From Spirulina sp034932185 (GTDB lineage: Bacteria > Cyanobacteriota > Cyanobacteriia > Cyanobacteriales > Spirulinaceae), in contig NZ_JAYGHW010000008.1 in NCBI RefSeq assembly GCF_034932185.1, positions 1 to 64,000 of the forward strand: a stretch of 64,000 nucleotides of DNA. Direction: 5' to 3'. Shown here in pieces: positions 1-8,102 of this stretch (positions are counted from its first letter, which is position 1; each line of letters starts with the position of its first letter). Made by a program: the position numbers and the translations under genes. A model generated the notes under the pieces. The model was not told the DNA's origin. It was given only the letters and a program-made list of their open reading frames with translations, and searched no databases.

Positions 1-739
1 TACTTATTTTGAGATGGCGCTTACCTAGAACCACCCTTGCCTTTGCTCGATTCTGACCCCCTTTCTTCCTTCTGGAAACAGTGCGCTGCGACTGCTTGAG
101 TCGTGACTCACTTTTCCTGAGATGTCGGGGGTTTCCCACTGTTTCACCGTTGCTATCGGTGTAGAACTCTTTGAGTCCAACGTCCAAGCCGATGGCTCGA
201 CCAGAGGGTTCAACAAATTCAGTCCGTTCTGCACGAATACAGAACTGGGCATAGTAGCCATCGGCTCTTTTGATGAGGCGAATTCGCTTAATCTGCTCTA
301 TGGGATAGAAATGCAGATCACGAGTGCCTTTGAGCTTTAGTCTACCAATGCCCTTCTTGTCGGTGAAGGTGATTGCCTTGCGATTCTCATCTAACTTCCA
401 CCCAGAGGTTTTGTACTCTACTGAGCGGTTATTTTTCTTGAAGGAGGGGAATCCTTTTTTTCCGGGGATACCCTTCTTGCAGTTTTCGTAGAATCGCGAG
501 ATTGCACTCCAGGCTCTTTCTGCGGATGCTTGGCGAGCCATGCTGTTGAGTTCAGCGGCAAAAGGGAATTCCTGAGCAAGTTGAGCACATAGCTTTTGCA
601 GATCGTTCTGTCCAGTTCCCCGATTGTCCATCCAATAACGGATGGCTTTGTTTCGGATAAACTGGACTGTTCTCACCGCCTCGTCTATGGCGCTGAATTG
701 CTGGGGCTTTCCGTAGGCTTTAAACTCTAGTACAATCAT
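1..739 (-). CDS. tnpB: IS200/IS605-family TnpB-like transposon nuclease, partial at the left edge
   Basis: The gene starts at the ATG at 739 and stays open to base 1, so about 246 N-terminal residues are seen and the 3' end lies outside the window. The reading begins MIVLEFKAYGKPQQF, continues with the helix-turn-helix-type N-terminal part (QFIRNKAIRYWMDNRG, KKGFPSFKKN), and reaches the first RuvC motif, IGLDVGLKEFYTDSNGE, whose Asp is the first catalytic carboxylate. It ends in the Lys/Arg-rich segment KSESRLKQSQRTVSRRKKGG. TnpB proteins are RNA-guided nucleases that accompany IS605/IS607 transposons; the guide RNA is normally encoded at the 3' end, which is not visible. No tnpA lies upstream, so this may be a tnpB-only element. 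No frameshift is seen in the visible part. Confidence 0.88.
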   Translation of the reverse strand, partial: MIVLEFKAYGKPQQFSAIDEAVRTVQFIRNKAIRYWMDNRGTGQNDLQKLCAQLAQEFPFAAELNSMARQASAERAWSAISRFYENCKKGIPGKKGFPSFKKNNRSVEYKTSGWKLDENRKAITFTDKKGIGRLKLKGTRDLHFYPIEQIKRIRLIKRADGYYAQFCIRAERTEFVEPSGRAIGLDVGLKEFYTDSNGETVGNPRHLRKSESRLKQSQRTVSRRKKGGQNRAKARVVLGKRHLKIS

Positions 740-760
740 CGTTATATCCTAGCCCACAAC

Positions 761-810
761 ATAACCGCCCTGCAAGGACGGCGACTAAAGTCGCCCTGTC
801 GTCTTTCATC
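761..810. mobile_element. Probable left end of the tnpB element with terminal hairpin
   Basis: Just upstream of the tnpB start lies a perfect palindrome, GGCGAC-TAAA-GTCGCC (780-795), flanked by a second imperfect inverted repeat (CCGCCC TGCAA GGACGG, about 765-779). IS200/IS605 ends are marked by subterminal hairpins instead of terminal inverted repeats, so this is the likely left end. The exact cleavage site cannot be fixed without the right end or an empty site. The stretch from 811 to 1009 shows no convincing gene. Confidence 0.5.
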
Positions 811-1009
811 CCCGCGAAGACAGCGACGTTGCTCTAAGACTCCCGCACTATTTTCGTAAAGAATTACGAGCAGGGAAGTTTCGGGGCGATCGCCCACCCC
901 TCGCCCCGAAACTCCCCCGCTGGCTACAAGTTGCGTTAATGTGATTGCGTCGCTCAAAGCCGGAGAAGCGCTTGATCCTGAACAGCCAACCCCACTATAA
1001 ATTTTTTTC

Positions 1010-3301
1010 ATGATGGATGTCCTTTGGCTGGATTGTTTTTCTACGCCCCTTGACCGTTGTCATGTGGGGGATACCGTTGCTGCCCTCAGTCGTTTGGCGC
1101 AAAATGGCGAGTTTATTGCACCGGGCCTTGTGGTTCCTGTCACCGCATTGACGAATTTTTTAAGACAAATTGGTGATGATCATTTGGTGGTGCGGGACTT
1201 ATTAGATCGCTCCCTACGGTTTGGGGGGGGGAATTATCGAGTTTTACACCACTTGGCTCAACAAATCCGCCAATTGATTCAAACTACACCCTTTCCCCAT
1301 GACCTGAAACGGTCTCTGGATGACAGTCTGCCTCGCTTGGCTAGCCCGGTGGTGCGCCTTTCACCTTCTTTGGTGTATCGCCCCCACCAAGGCTTTAACG
1401 TTGAACAAATGTGGCGATCGCCCTCCGTCCCTAATCAAACCCACACCGTCATCGCCGCCATTCAAGACCTTTGGGGGGAACTGTTTGCCGCCCGTAACCT
1501 CTTTTATTGGCAACAGCAGGAGGTGGTGATTGCTGATTTGCATTTGGCGATTTTGATTCAGCCGGTGGTGGCGGCCAAGGCTAGCGGAACATTGATGCTC
1601 CAGGAAAGCGGCTGGGCCCTTGAAGCGATCCATGGCCTGCCCCATCCCGAGGGCCTGCCGGCCCCAGCCCCCGACCGTTATTGTGGCCCTTGGTATTCGG
1701 AAAAATTCTCCCATTGGCGGGAAGGCTCCCAACACCATGCCTATTACCTCGACCGTGAACCAGAAGAGGAGCGACCGGCGACGATCATGACTGTGCCTCT
1801 CACCGATGTGCTGGAGGCGGTGCTGACCCCCTCGGAGGTGCTGGAACTTCAGGCTTTGGCCCAACGCTGCTACGACCAGGGCGATCGCCACCATATCCTC
1901 GCCTGGCAATGGTACGACACCCTCCCCCAAGTCACCCACTATCACCATCAGGAAACGCCCCTCGCAATTCCCCTCCCCTCAACCCTCCCCTCACCCACAG
2001 TAACCCCTTGGCTAACGGGGGTGAGTGCGGCGCGGGGAACGGTGGAGGGGCCAGTGTTTTGTATTCCCCAGCCCCATGCTAATCCCGCCCAATTTCCGAC
2101 GGGGGCGATCTGGGTGGCGGCGGATTTTGCCCCGCCTTGGCTGCCCCACCTCTACCGGGCGGGGGGATTGATCCTCGAACAGTCCCAGATGACCAGCCAT
2201 GGGGCCTTGATGGCGCGAGAATTGGGGATTCCGGCCTTGGTGGGGGTGGTGGGAGCGGTGCGATCGCTCCGGGGGGTGGCTTCTGTGTATCTCGATGGCA
2301 ATCAGGGGGTTGTCCTCCACAATGCCCCCCTCCTCCCAGAACCGACCCCGATCATGCCCACCGTTGGCCCTGGCCTCACCCTCACTCAGGTTTGGGTGAA
2401 CCTCAGTCAACCCCAAACCTTTAACCCCCAACTGCCCTTGCCCGTGGATGGGGTGGGGTTGCTTCGCTCCGAGTTAATGATTCTGCCCCTGCTACAAACA
2501 GCACCGGAACCCACCCCTACACCGTTGCTCTGGTGGTTAGACCACCCGCAGCAGTTGGTGGCGCAGTTGGTGGAATGGTTGCGGCCGGTGGTGGCGGCCA
2601 TGGCTCCCCGGCCGGTGTTTTATCGCTCCACGGATTGGCGATCGCCAGATTTTCCCCCCCTACCCAACCTGCCCCGAGGCGGTACAAATCCCGCCTTAGG
2701 TCTGCGAGGAACAGCGATTTATGGGTATAACAGCAGCCTGTTTGATAGCGAACTGCGAGCGCTGCAACAACTTCAGGCGGAATATGGCAACCTGCGGCTG
2801 ATTCTGCCCTTTGTGCGCAGTGTCACGGAATGGCAAACAGCCCGCGATCGCATTGCCGCCATGGGTCTGCTCACCACCGAAGATTTTCAACTCTGGCTCA
2901 TGGCAGAAGTCCCTTCCGTACTGTTTCAGTTACCCGACTATGCAGCGGTGGGCGTGCAAGGGGTAGCGATCGGGCCGAGGGATTTTGCCCAATTATTACT
3001 GGGCGTTGAACCCAGTTCCGGCGTATTAACCGCATCCGCCTTAGATGATCACCCAGCCCTCTGGGCCGCCTTAGAATCCCTGATCCAAACCGCCAATGAT
3101 CTCCATCTACCCACCTCCCTCTGTAGCTCCACCCTCCGCCTCAGTCCAGCCAATTTAGAGCGCTTAATTGCTGCCGGAATCATGGCTATTTCCGTAGAGC
3201 GGGATACCGTGGTCAGCATTCGCCAACAGATTTTAGCCGTTGAACAAGGATTGCTGCGAGCCAGCTTAACAAGAGAAAAGAGAAAAGAGGAAAGAGAATA
3301 G
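1010..3301 (+). CDS. PEP-utilising (phosphoenolpyruvate synthase-like) protein
   Basis: This 763-residue protein has the layout of phosphoenolpyruvate synthase or pyruvate phosphate dikinase. The divergent N-terminal nucleotide-binding part contains SGTLMLQESGW. The swivelling phosphohistidine domain follows, with MTSHGALMARELGIPALVG (His about 397). The C-terminal TIM-barrel PEP-binding domain holds GVGLLRSELMI, NPALGLRGTAIYGYN, AEVPSVLFQLPDYA, GVAIGPRDFAQLLLGVE and a Cys in SLCSSTLRL. The TIM-barrel motifs are looser than in true PEP synthases (GICGQ reads SLCSS), so the reaction and acceptor are uncertain. Two adjacent in-frame ATGs start the gene; the first is used. The gene is transcribed away from the tnpB element. 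A palindromic repeat and a 7-bp tandem repeat follow it. Confidence 0.8.
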   Translation: MMDVLWLDCFSTPLDRCHVGDTVAALSRLAQNGEFIAPGLVVPVTALTNFLRQIGDDHLVVRDLLDRSLRFGGGNYRVLHHLAQQIRQLIQTTPFPHDLKRSLDDSLPRLASPVVRLSPSLVYRPHQGFNVEQMWRSPSVPNQTHTVIAAIQDLWGELFAARNLFYWQQQEVVIADLHLAILIQPVVAAKASGTLMLQESGWALEAIHGLPHPEGLPAPAPDRYCGPWYSEKFSHWREGSQHHAYYLDREPEEERPATIMTVPLTDVLEAVLTPSEVLELQALAQRCYDQGDRHHILAWQWYDTLPQVTHYHHQETPLAIPLPSTLPSPTVTPWLTGVSAARGTVEGPVFCIPQPHANPAQFPTGAIWVAADFAPPWLPHLYRAGGLILEQSQMTSHGALMARELGIPALVGVVGAVRSLRGVASVYLDGNQGVVLHNAPLLPEPTPIMPTVGPGLTLTQVWVNLSQPQTFNPQLPLPVDGVGLLRSELMILPLLQTAPEPTPTPLLWWLDHPQQLVAQLVEWLRPVVAAMAPRPVFYRSTDWRSPDFPPLPNLPRGGTNPALGLRGTAIYGYNSSLFDSELRALQQLQAEYGNLRLILPFVRSVTEWQTARDRIAAMGLLTTEDFQLWLMAEVPSVLFQLPDYAAVGVQGVAIGPRDFAQLLLGVEPSSGVLTASALDDHPALWAALESLIQTANDLHLPTSLCSSTLRLSPANLERLIAAGIMAISVERDTVVSIRQQILAVEQGLLRASLTREKRKEERE

Positions 3302-3336
3302 AGCATTGAGAATAGAGCCAGGGGTTCAGGGGTTCA

Positions 3337-3361
3337 GGGGCGAAAAATTTTTCGCCCCTAC
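3337..3361. repeat. Family A palindromic repeat, copy 1
   Basis: A near-perfect palindrome with arms GGGGCGAAAAA and TTTTTCGCCCC, followed by TAC. It is preceded by a short duplication of AGGGGTTC. The same element recurs in many intergenic spaces of this window, in both orientations. Confidence 0.85.
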
Positions 3362-3375
3362 ATTCAAGCATCAAT

Positions 3376-3475
3376 CCCCACTTCCCACTTCCCACTTCCC
3401 ACTTCCCACTTCCCACTTCCCACTTCCCACTTCCCACTTCCCACTTCCCACTTCCCACTTCCCACTTCCCACTTC
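3376..3475. repeat. 7-bp tandem repeat (CTTCCCA), about 13 copies
   Basis: An uninterrupted run of the heptamer CTTCCCA fills the space between the PEP-utilising gene and purN. Such short tandemly repeated repetitive sequences are known from cyanobacteria. The unit length is not a multiple of three, and the array lies entirely outside recognised genes. Confidence 0.9.
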
Positions 3476-3539
3476 TCATCACAGCCAAAGAAGAATGTAG
3501 GATAGGAATTGATCATCCTTGGAAAAAATTGGGGCGGGT

Positions 3540-4199
3540 ATGACGGATGTGGTAAATCAAGAGACGATAGAACCATGGGAATTGATTTCTCCTCCGGTGG
3601 AGACGGTGGATCTCACCCTCCCGCAGCGGTTGCGGTTGGGGGTTTTGGCTTCTGGAAGTGGGAGTAATTTTGCGGCGATCGCCCAAGCCATAGCCGCCCA
3701 AACCCTTAATGCCCAAATTCAGGTCTTGATCTACAACAATCCCCAGGCCAAGGCAGCGGAGCGGGCCACTCAATACCATGTACCCACCGTCCTCCTCAAC
3801 CATCGCCACTACCCCCACCGGGAAGACCTCGATGGGGAAATTGTCAAAATCTTTAAAGCACATAATGTCGAATGGGTCGTGATGGCGGGGTGGATGCGGA
3901 TTGTGACGGCGGTGCTGCTAGAGGCCTATGGCGATCGCGTTTTGAATATTCACCCCAGTTTGCTCCCCAGCTTCCCCGGCATCCATGGTGTAGAGCAGGC
4001 CCTCGCAGCGGGGGTGAAAATTACCGGCTGTACCGTGCATTTTGCCGATCTTGAAGTGGATAGTGGCCCGATCATCATGCAAGCCGCCGTGCCGATCCTC
4101 CCCACCGATACCGCCGAAACCCTCCATGCCCGCATTCAAATCCAAGAGCATCGGATTTATCCCCAGGCGATCGCCCTTGCGGCCAAGCTCAAACCCTAG
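3540..4199 (+). CDS. purN: Phosphoribosylglycinamide formyltransferase (GAR transformylase)
   Basis: The enzyme transfers the formyl group from 10-formyltetrahydrofolate to GAR in de novo purine synthesis. Visible family motifs are LGVLASGSGSNFAAI, the catalytic segment NIHPSLLPSFPG (Asn and His), TGCTVHFAD and VDSGPIIMQAAVP with the catalytic Asp. The product has about 219 residues, roughly 30 more than E. coli PurN at the N-terminus, a polar leader before LPQRLRLGVLASG. The ATG at 3540 is chosen; an in-frame TTG at 3519 would add seven residues and neither has a strong ribosome-binding site. The gene stands alone between two repeats and faces queF. Confidence 0.93.
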   Translation: MTDVVNQETIEPWELISPPVETVDLTLPQRLRLGVLASGSGSNFAAIAQAIAAQTLNAQIQVLIYNNPQAKAAERATQYHVPTVLLNHRHYPHREDLDGEIVKIFKAHNVEWVVMAGWMRIVTAVLLEAYGDRVLNIHPSLLPSFPGIHGVEQALAAGVKITGCTVHFADLEVDSGPIIMQAAVPILPTDTAETLHARIQIQEHRIYPQAIALAAKLKP

Positions 4200-4215
4200 G
4201 GAAATCCAAAACCCC

Positions 4216-4241
4216 GTAGGGGCGAAAAAATTTTTCGCCCT
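4216..4241. repeat. Family A palindromic repeat, copy 2
   Basis: GTAGGGGCGAAAA followed by its complement AATTTTTCGCCC, between the convergent purN and queF genes. The hairpin could help terminate transcription from either side, though no long T-run follows on either strand. Confidence 0.8.
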
Positions 4242-4282
4242 CACCCATTTCCCTAGGAAAAATTAAGTCTTTAAGCCAGTCT

Positions 4283-4678
4283 TTACGCCTTGCAGTGGGT
4301 GACTTCAATCACCGTATGGACATTGCCTCTAGGGGTGAAATCGCCCTTAATCGTCATTTCCAGGGGATCACAGGCAGCAACCAGATCATCAAGAATTTGA
4401 TTCACCGTTTCTTCGTGGGAAATGTAGCGATCGCGATAGCTATTGATGTAAAACTTCATCGTTTTCAATTCAATCACCCGCTGATCCGGGCAATAGGTGA
4501 CGTACATTGTCGCAAAATCAGGATAGCCGGAAAAGGGGCATTTACAGGTAAATTCCGGCAGCGTAACGGCAATGGTATAGCGACGACCGGGGCGGGGATT
4601 GGGAAACGTGATCAGGGAACTTTCGGCAATTTCGCGCTCGCCATATTTGACTTCTGGGGTCAAGGTGGATTCTGACAT
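4283..4678 (-). CDS. queF: NADPH-dependent 7-cyano-7-deazaguanine reductase (preQ0 reductase)
   Basis: This 131-residue protein matches the short, single-domain (YkvM-type) QueF that reduces the nitrile of preQ0 to the amine of preQ1 in queuosine synthesis. The catalytic core reads EFTCKCPFSGYPDFA: the second Cys (about 47) forms the thioimide adduct and the Asp (about 54) is the proton donor. The QueF signature appears as VIELKTMKFYINSYRD. The length equals that of family members and no residue seems to be missing. The next gene upstream on the same strand ends 32 bp away, too close for a preQ1 riboswitch in between. Confidence 0.95.
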   Translation of the reverse strand: MSESTLTPEVKYGEREIAESSLITFPNPRPGRRYTIAVTLPEFTCKCPFSGYPDFATMYVTYCPDQRVIELKTMKFYINSYRDRYISHEETVNQILDDLVAACDPLEMTIKGDFTPRGNVHTVIEVTHCKA

Positions 4679-4710
4679 GGATTTAAGGTAAAGATTGCAG
4701 GCTCAACTGG

Positions 4711-5085
4711 TTATTTTCCTTCCCAATCCGGGCAGTGGGTATCGCCTTTGCCGTGGGGGTGAATGGCACAAACCAGCAGATTCTTATTATAAACATGACC
4801 ATGGTAGTTAACGCAGCCTTGGCAGGTGGGGGGCGGTGCTACCCAGTCTACGGTGGTGAAGGTGTTGAGGTCGTCGTCATTGAGCCAATCCACCAAAGTA
4901 TGGCCCCGGGGTTCGGTAATTTCTGACCATAACTCCCCCATAAGCTGCTCCCAATCGCTGGGGGTCATTTCTTCAATTTCGTGGCTAATCGCTTCGGCAA
5001 CATGGGTTAAATCCTGCACCACATCTTCAATTTCAGTGACAACATCGGTGCAAAATGTCCAGAGTTCTTTAGTCCAGTCTTCCAT
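4711..5085 (-). CDS. Conserved hypothetical protein with C-terminal Cys/His cluster
   Basis: This 124-residue protein has an acidic helical N-terminal half rich in Glu and Trp (WTKELWTFCTDVVTEIEDVV). Its C-terminal third carries CQGCVNYHGHVYN, LLVCAIHPHG and HCPDWEGK, a pattern of Cys and His residues that suggests a metal site. I recall similar proteins in cyanobacteria but no assigned function. It is on the same strand as queF and as the phasin-like gene upstream, with spacings of 32 bp, so co-transcription is possible. Confidence 0.75.
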   Translation of the reverse strand: MEDWTKELWTFCTDVVTEIEDVVQDLTHVAEAISHEIEEMTPSDWEQLMGELWSEITEPRGHTLVDWLNDDDLNTFTTVDWVAPPPTCQGCVNYHGHVYNKNLLVCAIHPHGKGDTHCPDWEGK

Positions 5086-5118
5086 GGTGATGAGGGTTGC
5101 CGAAGGGGGATTGGGGAT

Positions 5119-5484
5119 TTAGGATTGGAGGCGGCGGAGTTCGTCCTGAAGGGCTTGGACTTGTTGCCGCAGTTGGTCAACGTGGTCGGGGTTTTCCCCT
5201 GGGGTGTCGTCGTCAATGATTTCAATGCGACGGGGGCCCGGTTCTGGGGGGTTGGGGTCTGTCCCTTCTGTCATTGGTGGTTTTTGCGATTGCTGAATCA
5301 GATCATCGACAAATTTGCCCACTTCTTCCGACTGCAATTCGCCCCGCTTGACCATTTCTTCCGCCAGGAGTTGGGCCTGTTGACGGAGTTCTTGAAATTG
5401 GCTACTGGCTTTTTCTCCAGCAAAGGAGGCTAGACCCACACCGAGGTAAAAGGCTTTTTGGACAATGTTACCGAAACTGGCCAT
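5119..5484 (-). CDS. Phasin-family-like coiled-coil protein
   Basis: The 121-residue product starts with an amphipathic helical stretch (NIVQKAFYLGVGLASFAGEK, then QFQELRQQAQLLAEEMVKRG). A Pro-rich linker follows, and a C-terminal heptad-like coiled coil (VDQLRQQVQALQDELRRLQ). This matches the phasin/PhaF-like proteins that are common in cyanobacteria. No PHA synthase gene is in the window, so a role in storage granules is inference only. Confidence 0.65.
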   Translation of the reverse strand: MASFGNIVQKAFYLGVGLASFAGEKASSQFQELRQQAQLLAEEMVKRGELQSEEVGKFVDDLIQQSQKPPMTEGTDPNPPEPGPRRIEIIDDDTPGENPDHVDQLRQQVQALQDELRRLQS

Positions 5485-5578
5485 AGGGTGACTCTCACAA
5501 CGTTAAGCGTTAGGGGGCGATGGGTGCGCTAACTCGGATTGCCCCCATCTTTGGGCGACCCACTCCTCCCATGGTAGA

Positions 5579-6454
5579 TCAAATTTTTTCCGGTTGCGTG
5601 GGAGGAATCAGTTCGATGGTTTTGCCCTCCTGGGCCAAAGCACCTTGGGGAAAGACGGCTTGGACTTGGGCCCCGATGCTATCGAGGAAATCATCGGTGT
5701 GGAGGGGGTCGTGGTGGAAGATGATCAACTGCTTAACGTGGGCGGCTTCGGCTACCTTCACCGCCTCTTGCCAAGTGGAATGGCCCCAACCCACTTTACT
5801 GGTTTTGGGGTGGTTGTATTCCTCATCGGTGTAGCAGGCATCGATGATCAGCAGATCGGCATGGTCAGCAAGGCGCAGCACATTGGGATCGAGGTGGTCG
5901 GGAAAATGTTCGGTATCGGTGACATAGGCCACTGCTAACCCTTCCCACATGACGCGATAGCCCACTGCTTCCCCAGGGTGGTTGAGTTTGGCGCTGGCGA
6001 TCGCCACCTCCCCAATCTCGATCGTCTCCCCAATCGTGACATCATGGAAACAGAGTTCCGACTGCATCACCTGAATGGGGACGGGAAAATTGGGGTGGAG
6101 CATCTGGTCGTGGTGACGCTGTTTGATGGTGGCCCCGTTGGGGGCGATCGCCCCATAGATATGGAAGCAATTGCCGCCGATAAACGCTGGCGTAAAAAAC
6201 GGGAAACCTTGAATGTGATCCCAATGGGTATGGGTGAAAAAAATATGCGCCTCCAGGGGCATCTTTTGACTTAAAAGGGATTGCCCCAAAACGCGCAATC
6301 CCGTCCCCCCATCAAAAATCAACCGCTGTCCCCCGGCTTGCATTTCCACACAGGGAGTATTGCCGCCGTAGCGGACTGTCTCTGCACCAGGGCAGGGGAT
6401 ACTGCCCCGTACCCCCCAGAATTTAACTTTGAATCGTGATTGTTGCTCGGACAT
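5579..6454 (-). CDS. Metallo-beta-lactamase-fold hydrolase
   Basis: The 291-residue protein belongs to the beta-lactamase_B_2/phosphodiesterase-like group. It opens with VKFWGVRGSIPCPG and has the full zinc motif THTHWDHIQGFPFF. Further likely ligands are in AKLNHPGEAVGYR, AYVTDTEHF, LLIIDACYTDEEY, GHSTWQEAV and IIFHHDPLHTDDFLD. Substrate unknown; cyclic nucleotides or RNA are possible for the fold. A clearly related but degenerate paralogue lies at 13883-14746 on the other strand, and comparing the two shows which residues have been lost there. Confidence 0.85.
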   Translation of the reverse strand: MSEQQSRFKVKFWGVRGSIPCPGAETVRYGGNTPCVEMQAGGQRLIFDGGTGLRVLGQSLLSQKMPLEAHIFFTHTHWDHIQGFPFFTPAFIGGNCFHIYGAIAPNGATIKQRHHDQMLHPNFPVPIQVMQSELCFHDVTIGETIEIGEVAIASAKLNHPGEAVGYRVMWEGLAVAYVTDTEHFPDHLDPNVLRLADHADLLIIDACYTDEEYNHPKTSKVGWGHSTWQEAVKVAEAAHVKQLIIFHHDPLHTDDFLDSIGAQVQAVFPQGALAQEGKTIELIPPTQPEKI

Positions 6455-6705
6455 ATCAGCGTGATGAAGATGGGTTTAGCCAGAACCAAAGGCAGAAAGG
6501 AACGGCGCAAGGAGGAAACGCCAGAGAATCTCTCTAGAATTAACCTGCACAGCTAGAGGACTCAACTCAGGATGAAGTTAAAAATCACTCCATTGATTTG
6601 CAGCGGCGAGGCCTGCTCCCAACTCGCCCAGCAAAGCTGTACAACCCAGAGATCGAGGGATCGATCCCGTCAAATTCAGTGAGCCGTTTGCTCCAGGATA
6701 ACCAA

Positions 6706-6723
6706 ATCTCGATCAATCGAGAT
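6706..6723. other. Inverted repeat in the 299-bp spacer after the prohibitin gene
   Basis: ATCTCGAT-CA-ATCGAGAT is a perfect 8-bp inverted repeat about 30 bp beyond the stop codon of the minus-strand prohibitin gene. On that strand it is followed by TTGGTTAT, so it may be a weak terminator. The rest of 6455-6753 shows no gene. Confidence 0.45.
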
Positions 6724-6753
6724 CACTGAATTCAGGGAAATTACGGATCAGCC

Positions 6754-7596
6754 CTATTCTTGAAAATCATTCATGTTGAACAATAAGGGTAAACCGCCTT
6801 TGCTGTCGCCCCCCATCACCAAAACCTTGGGCATTTGTGAACCGCCATTGCGCCAAGCTTCGATCGCCTCTTTCTGTAACACTAAGCCCCCCCCTTGGGC
6901 CTTGAGGGTTTCCGCTAACAGCCGTTGGGCTTCGGCGCGTCCTTTGGCCCGGTTAATATCGGCTTGAGCCTGTTGCTCCGCCTCACGGGCAATGTAGATC
7001 GCCCGTTGGGCCCGCTGTTCGGCAATTTGCTTATCTTCGACAGCGTGGGCAAATTCTGGCGAAAATGTCAGATCTACCACACTGGTATCAAGGACGAGAA
7101 TGCCGTAGCGATCAAGGCGCTCTGTTAAAGCGCGATCGAAGTCGTTTTTAAGCTCCGACCGTTTGGTAATCGATTCTTCTACCGTGCGGATCGCAGCGGC
7201 AATCTTAAAGGATTCTTGGGTTTGGGGGGCAATAATTTTCGAGACGACATTTTGCAGCGTTCCCTGTTCTCGCCGAATATTAACGACGTTAAAGGGGTCA
7301 AGGCGGAAGTTAATCGCAAAGCTGGCGGTGAGTTCCTGTAAATCTTTGGTGGAGCTTTGGGCTGGGACTTCAAATTTTTGCACCGTCACATCATAAATAT
7401 CCACTTGGGAGACTAACGGCGGTTTAAAGTGAATGCCTTCGAGGAGGGGGCCATCTTGGGCTTTTCCCAAGACGCTGAGGACACCGGCTTGGCCGGGATT
7501 GATGATCACAAAGGAGTTAAAGCCGATCAAGACAATCAGCGCGGCAATAATGCCGCCGATCAGCGGTTGAAGGTTCGGGGTGGATGAATTTCGCAA
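6754..7596 (-). CDS. Prohibitin / SPFH-domain membrane protein
   Basis: A 280-residue band-7 (SPFH) protein. Residues about 12-32 form one N-terminal membrane segment (GGIIAALIVLIGFNSF). The SPFH domain follows (VIINPGQAGVLSVLGKAQ, GIHFKPPLVSQVDIYDV), and then a long Glu/Ala/Gln-rich coiled coil (EDKQIAEQRAQRAIYIAREAEQQAQADI). This is the arrangement of cyanobacterial Phb1/HflC-type proteins, which form membrane-anchored rings that scaffold membrane domains and proteases. The C-terminus ends LLFNMNDFQE. It is a single gene with its own spacer on both sides. Confidence 0.88.
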   Translation of the reverse strand: MRNSSTPNLQPLIGGIIAALIVLIGFNSFVIINPGQAGVLSVLGKAQDGPLLEGIHFKPPLVSQVDIYDVTVQKFEVPAQSSTKDLQELTASFAINFRLDPFNVVNIRREQGTLQNVVSKIIAPQTQESFKIAAAIRTVEESITKRSELKNDFDRALTERLDRYGILVLDTSVVDLTFSPEFAHAVEDKQIAEQRAQRAIYIAREAEQQAQADINRAKGRAEAQRLLAETLKAQGGGLVLQKEAIEAWRNGGSQMPKVLVMGGDSKGGLPLLFNMNDFQE

Positions 7597-7662
7597 AACA
7601 GGCTCCGGAATGAGAGAGATAAATTGAGAGGGTGAGGGGCGATCGCCCCATCGGGGGCAGGT

Positions 7663-7989
7663 TTAAATAAACCGTTTGATCGTGTCGTAGCGATCATCAA
7701 GGGGATTTTCATCAAAGCGTTGCAGGTGCTTTTCCCACTCGTTGAGCCACTGGGGGAGGGGTTTATCCCCCCCTTGATGTCGGGCGATCGCCGTTTGACA
7801 TTGCTCATAGAACTGAGCAAAGCGCACATAGTTATCGAGATCCGCCCCTGAGATATTGTATCCAGAAGCCTGGGCAACTCCGGCAAACCCTTCCCGTGTG
7901 GCTGGACAGGGGGGCTTTAGTTGCTCTTGCAAGGCTGAATCGTCACAGACTTTTTGGAAAAATTTGATTACGTCATTTCGCCGAGACAT
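7663..7989 (-). CDS. Nif11-domain protein
   Basis: The first half of this 108-residue protein (VIKFFQKVCDDSALQEQLK, then GFAGVAQASGYNISGADL) matches the Nif11 domain, which occurs in nitrogen-fixation clusters and as leader peptides of modified natural products. The C-terminal half is a Trp-rich acidic extension, not a Gly-Gly cleavage motif plus core peptide. No modifying enzyme lies nearby, so it is not evidently a precursor peptide. Function unknown. Confidence 0.75.
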   Translation of the reverse strand: MSRRNDVIKFFQKVCDDSALQEQLKPPCPATREGFAGVAQASGYNISGADLDNYVRFAQFYEQCQTAIARHQGGDKPLPQWLNEWEKHLQRFDENPLDDRYDTIKRFI

Positions 7990-8102
7990 TCCGTCTTCAC
8001 TCTCTACAATGGGTCACAGGCTCCATTTTAAAGGAACTTTCTAACCCACTGAACGAGGAAGGAGTGGGTTTAACAAAAATATGCAAGGCGGAGGGGGCAA
8101 AT

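Noticed and set aside
742..1011. 89-codon minus-strand frame overlapping the IS left end and the start of the PEP-utilising gene
   Set aside because: It reads through the terminal hairpin, has no recognisable protein features and its start overlaps the opposite-strand start codon.
1361..1948. 195-codon minus-strand frame inside the PEP-utilising gene
   Set aside because: It is antisense to a well-supported gene; its composition is that of a complementary-strand shadow.
3213..3576. Frames through the heptamer array encoding repeated SGKWEVG-type peptides
   Set aside because: The peptide periodicity is only the translation of a 7-bp tandem repeat; no start site or family resemblance supports a gene.
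4679..4710. PreQ1 riboswitch ahead of queF
   Set aside because: The gap to the upstream gene is only 32 bases and contains no hairpin or pseudoknot pattern.
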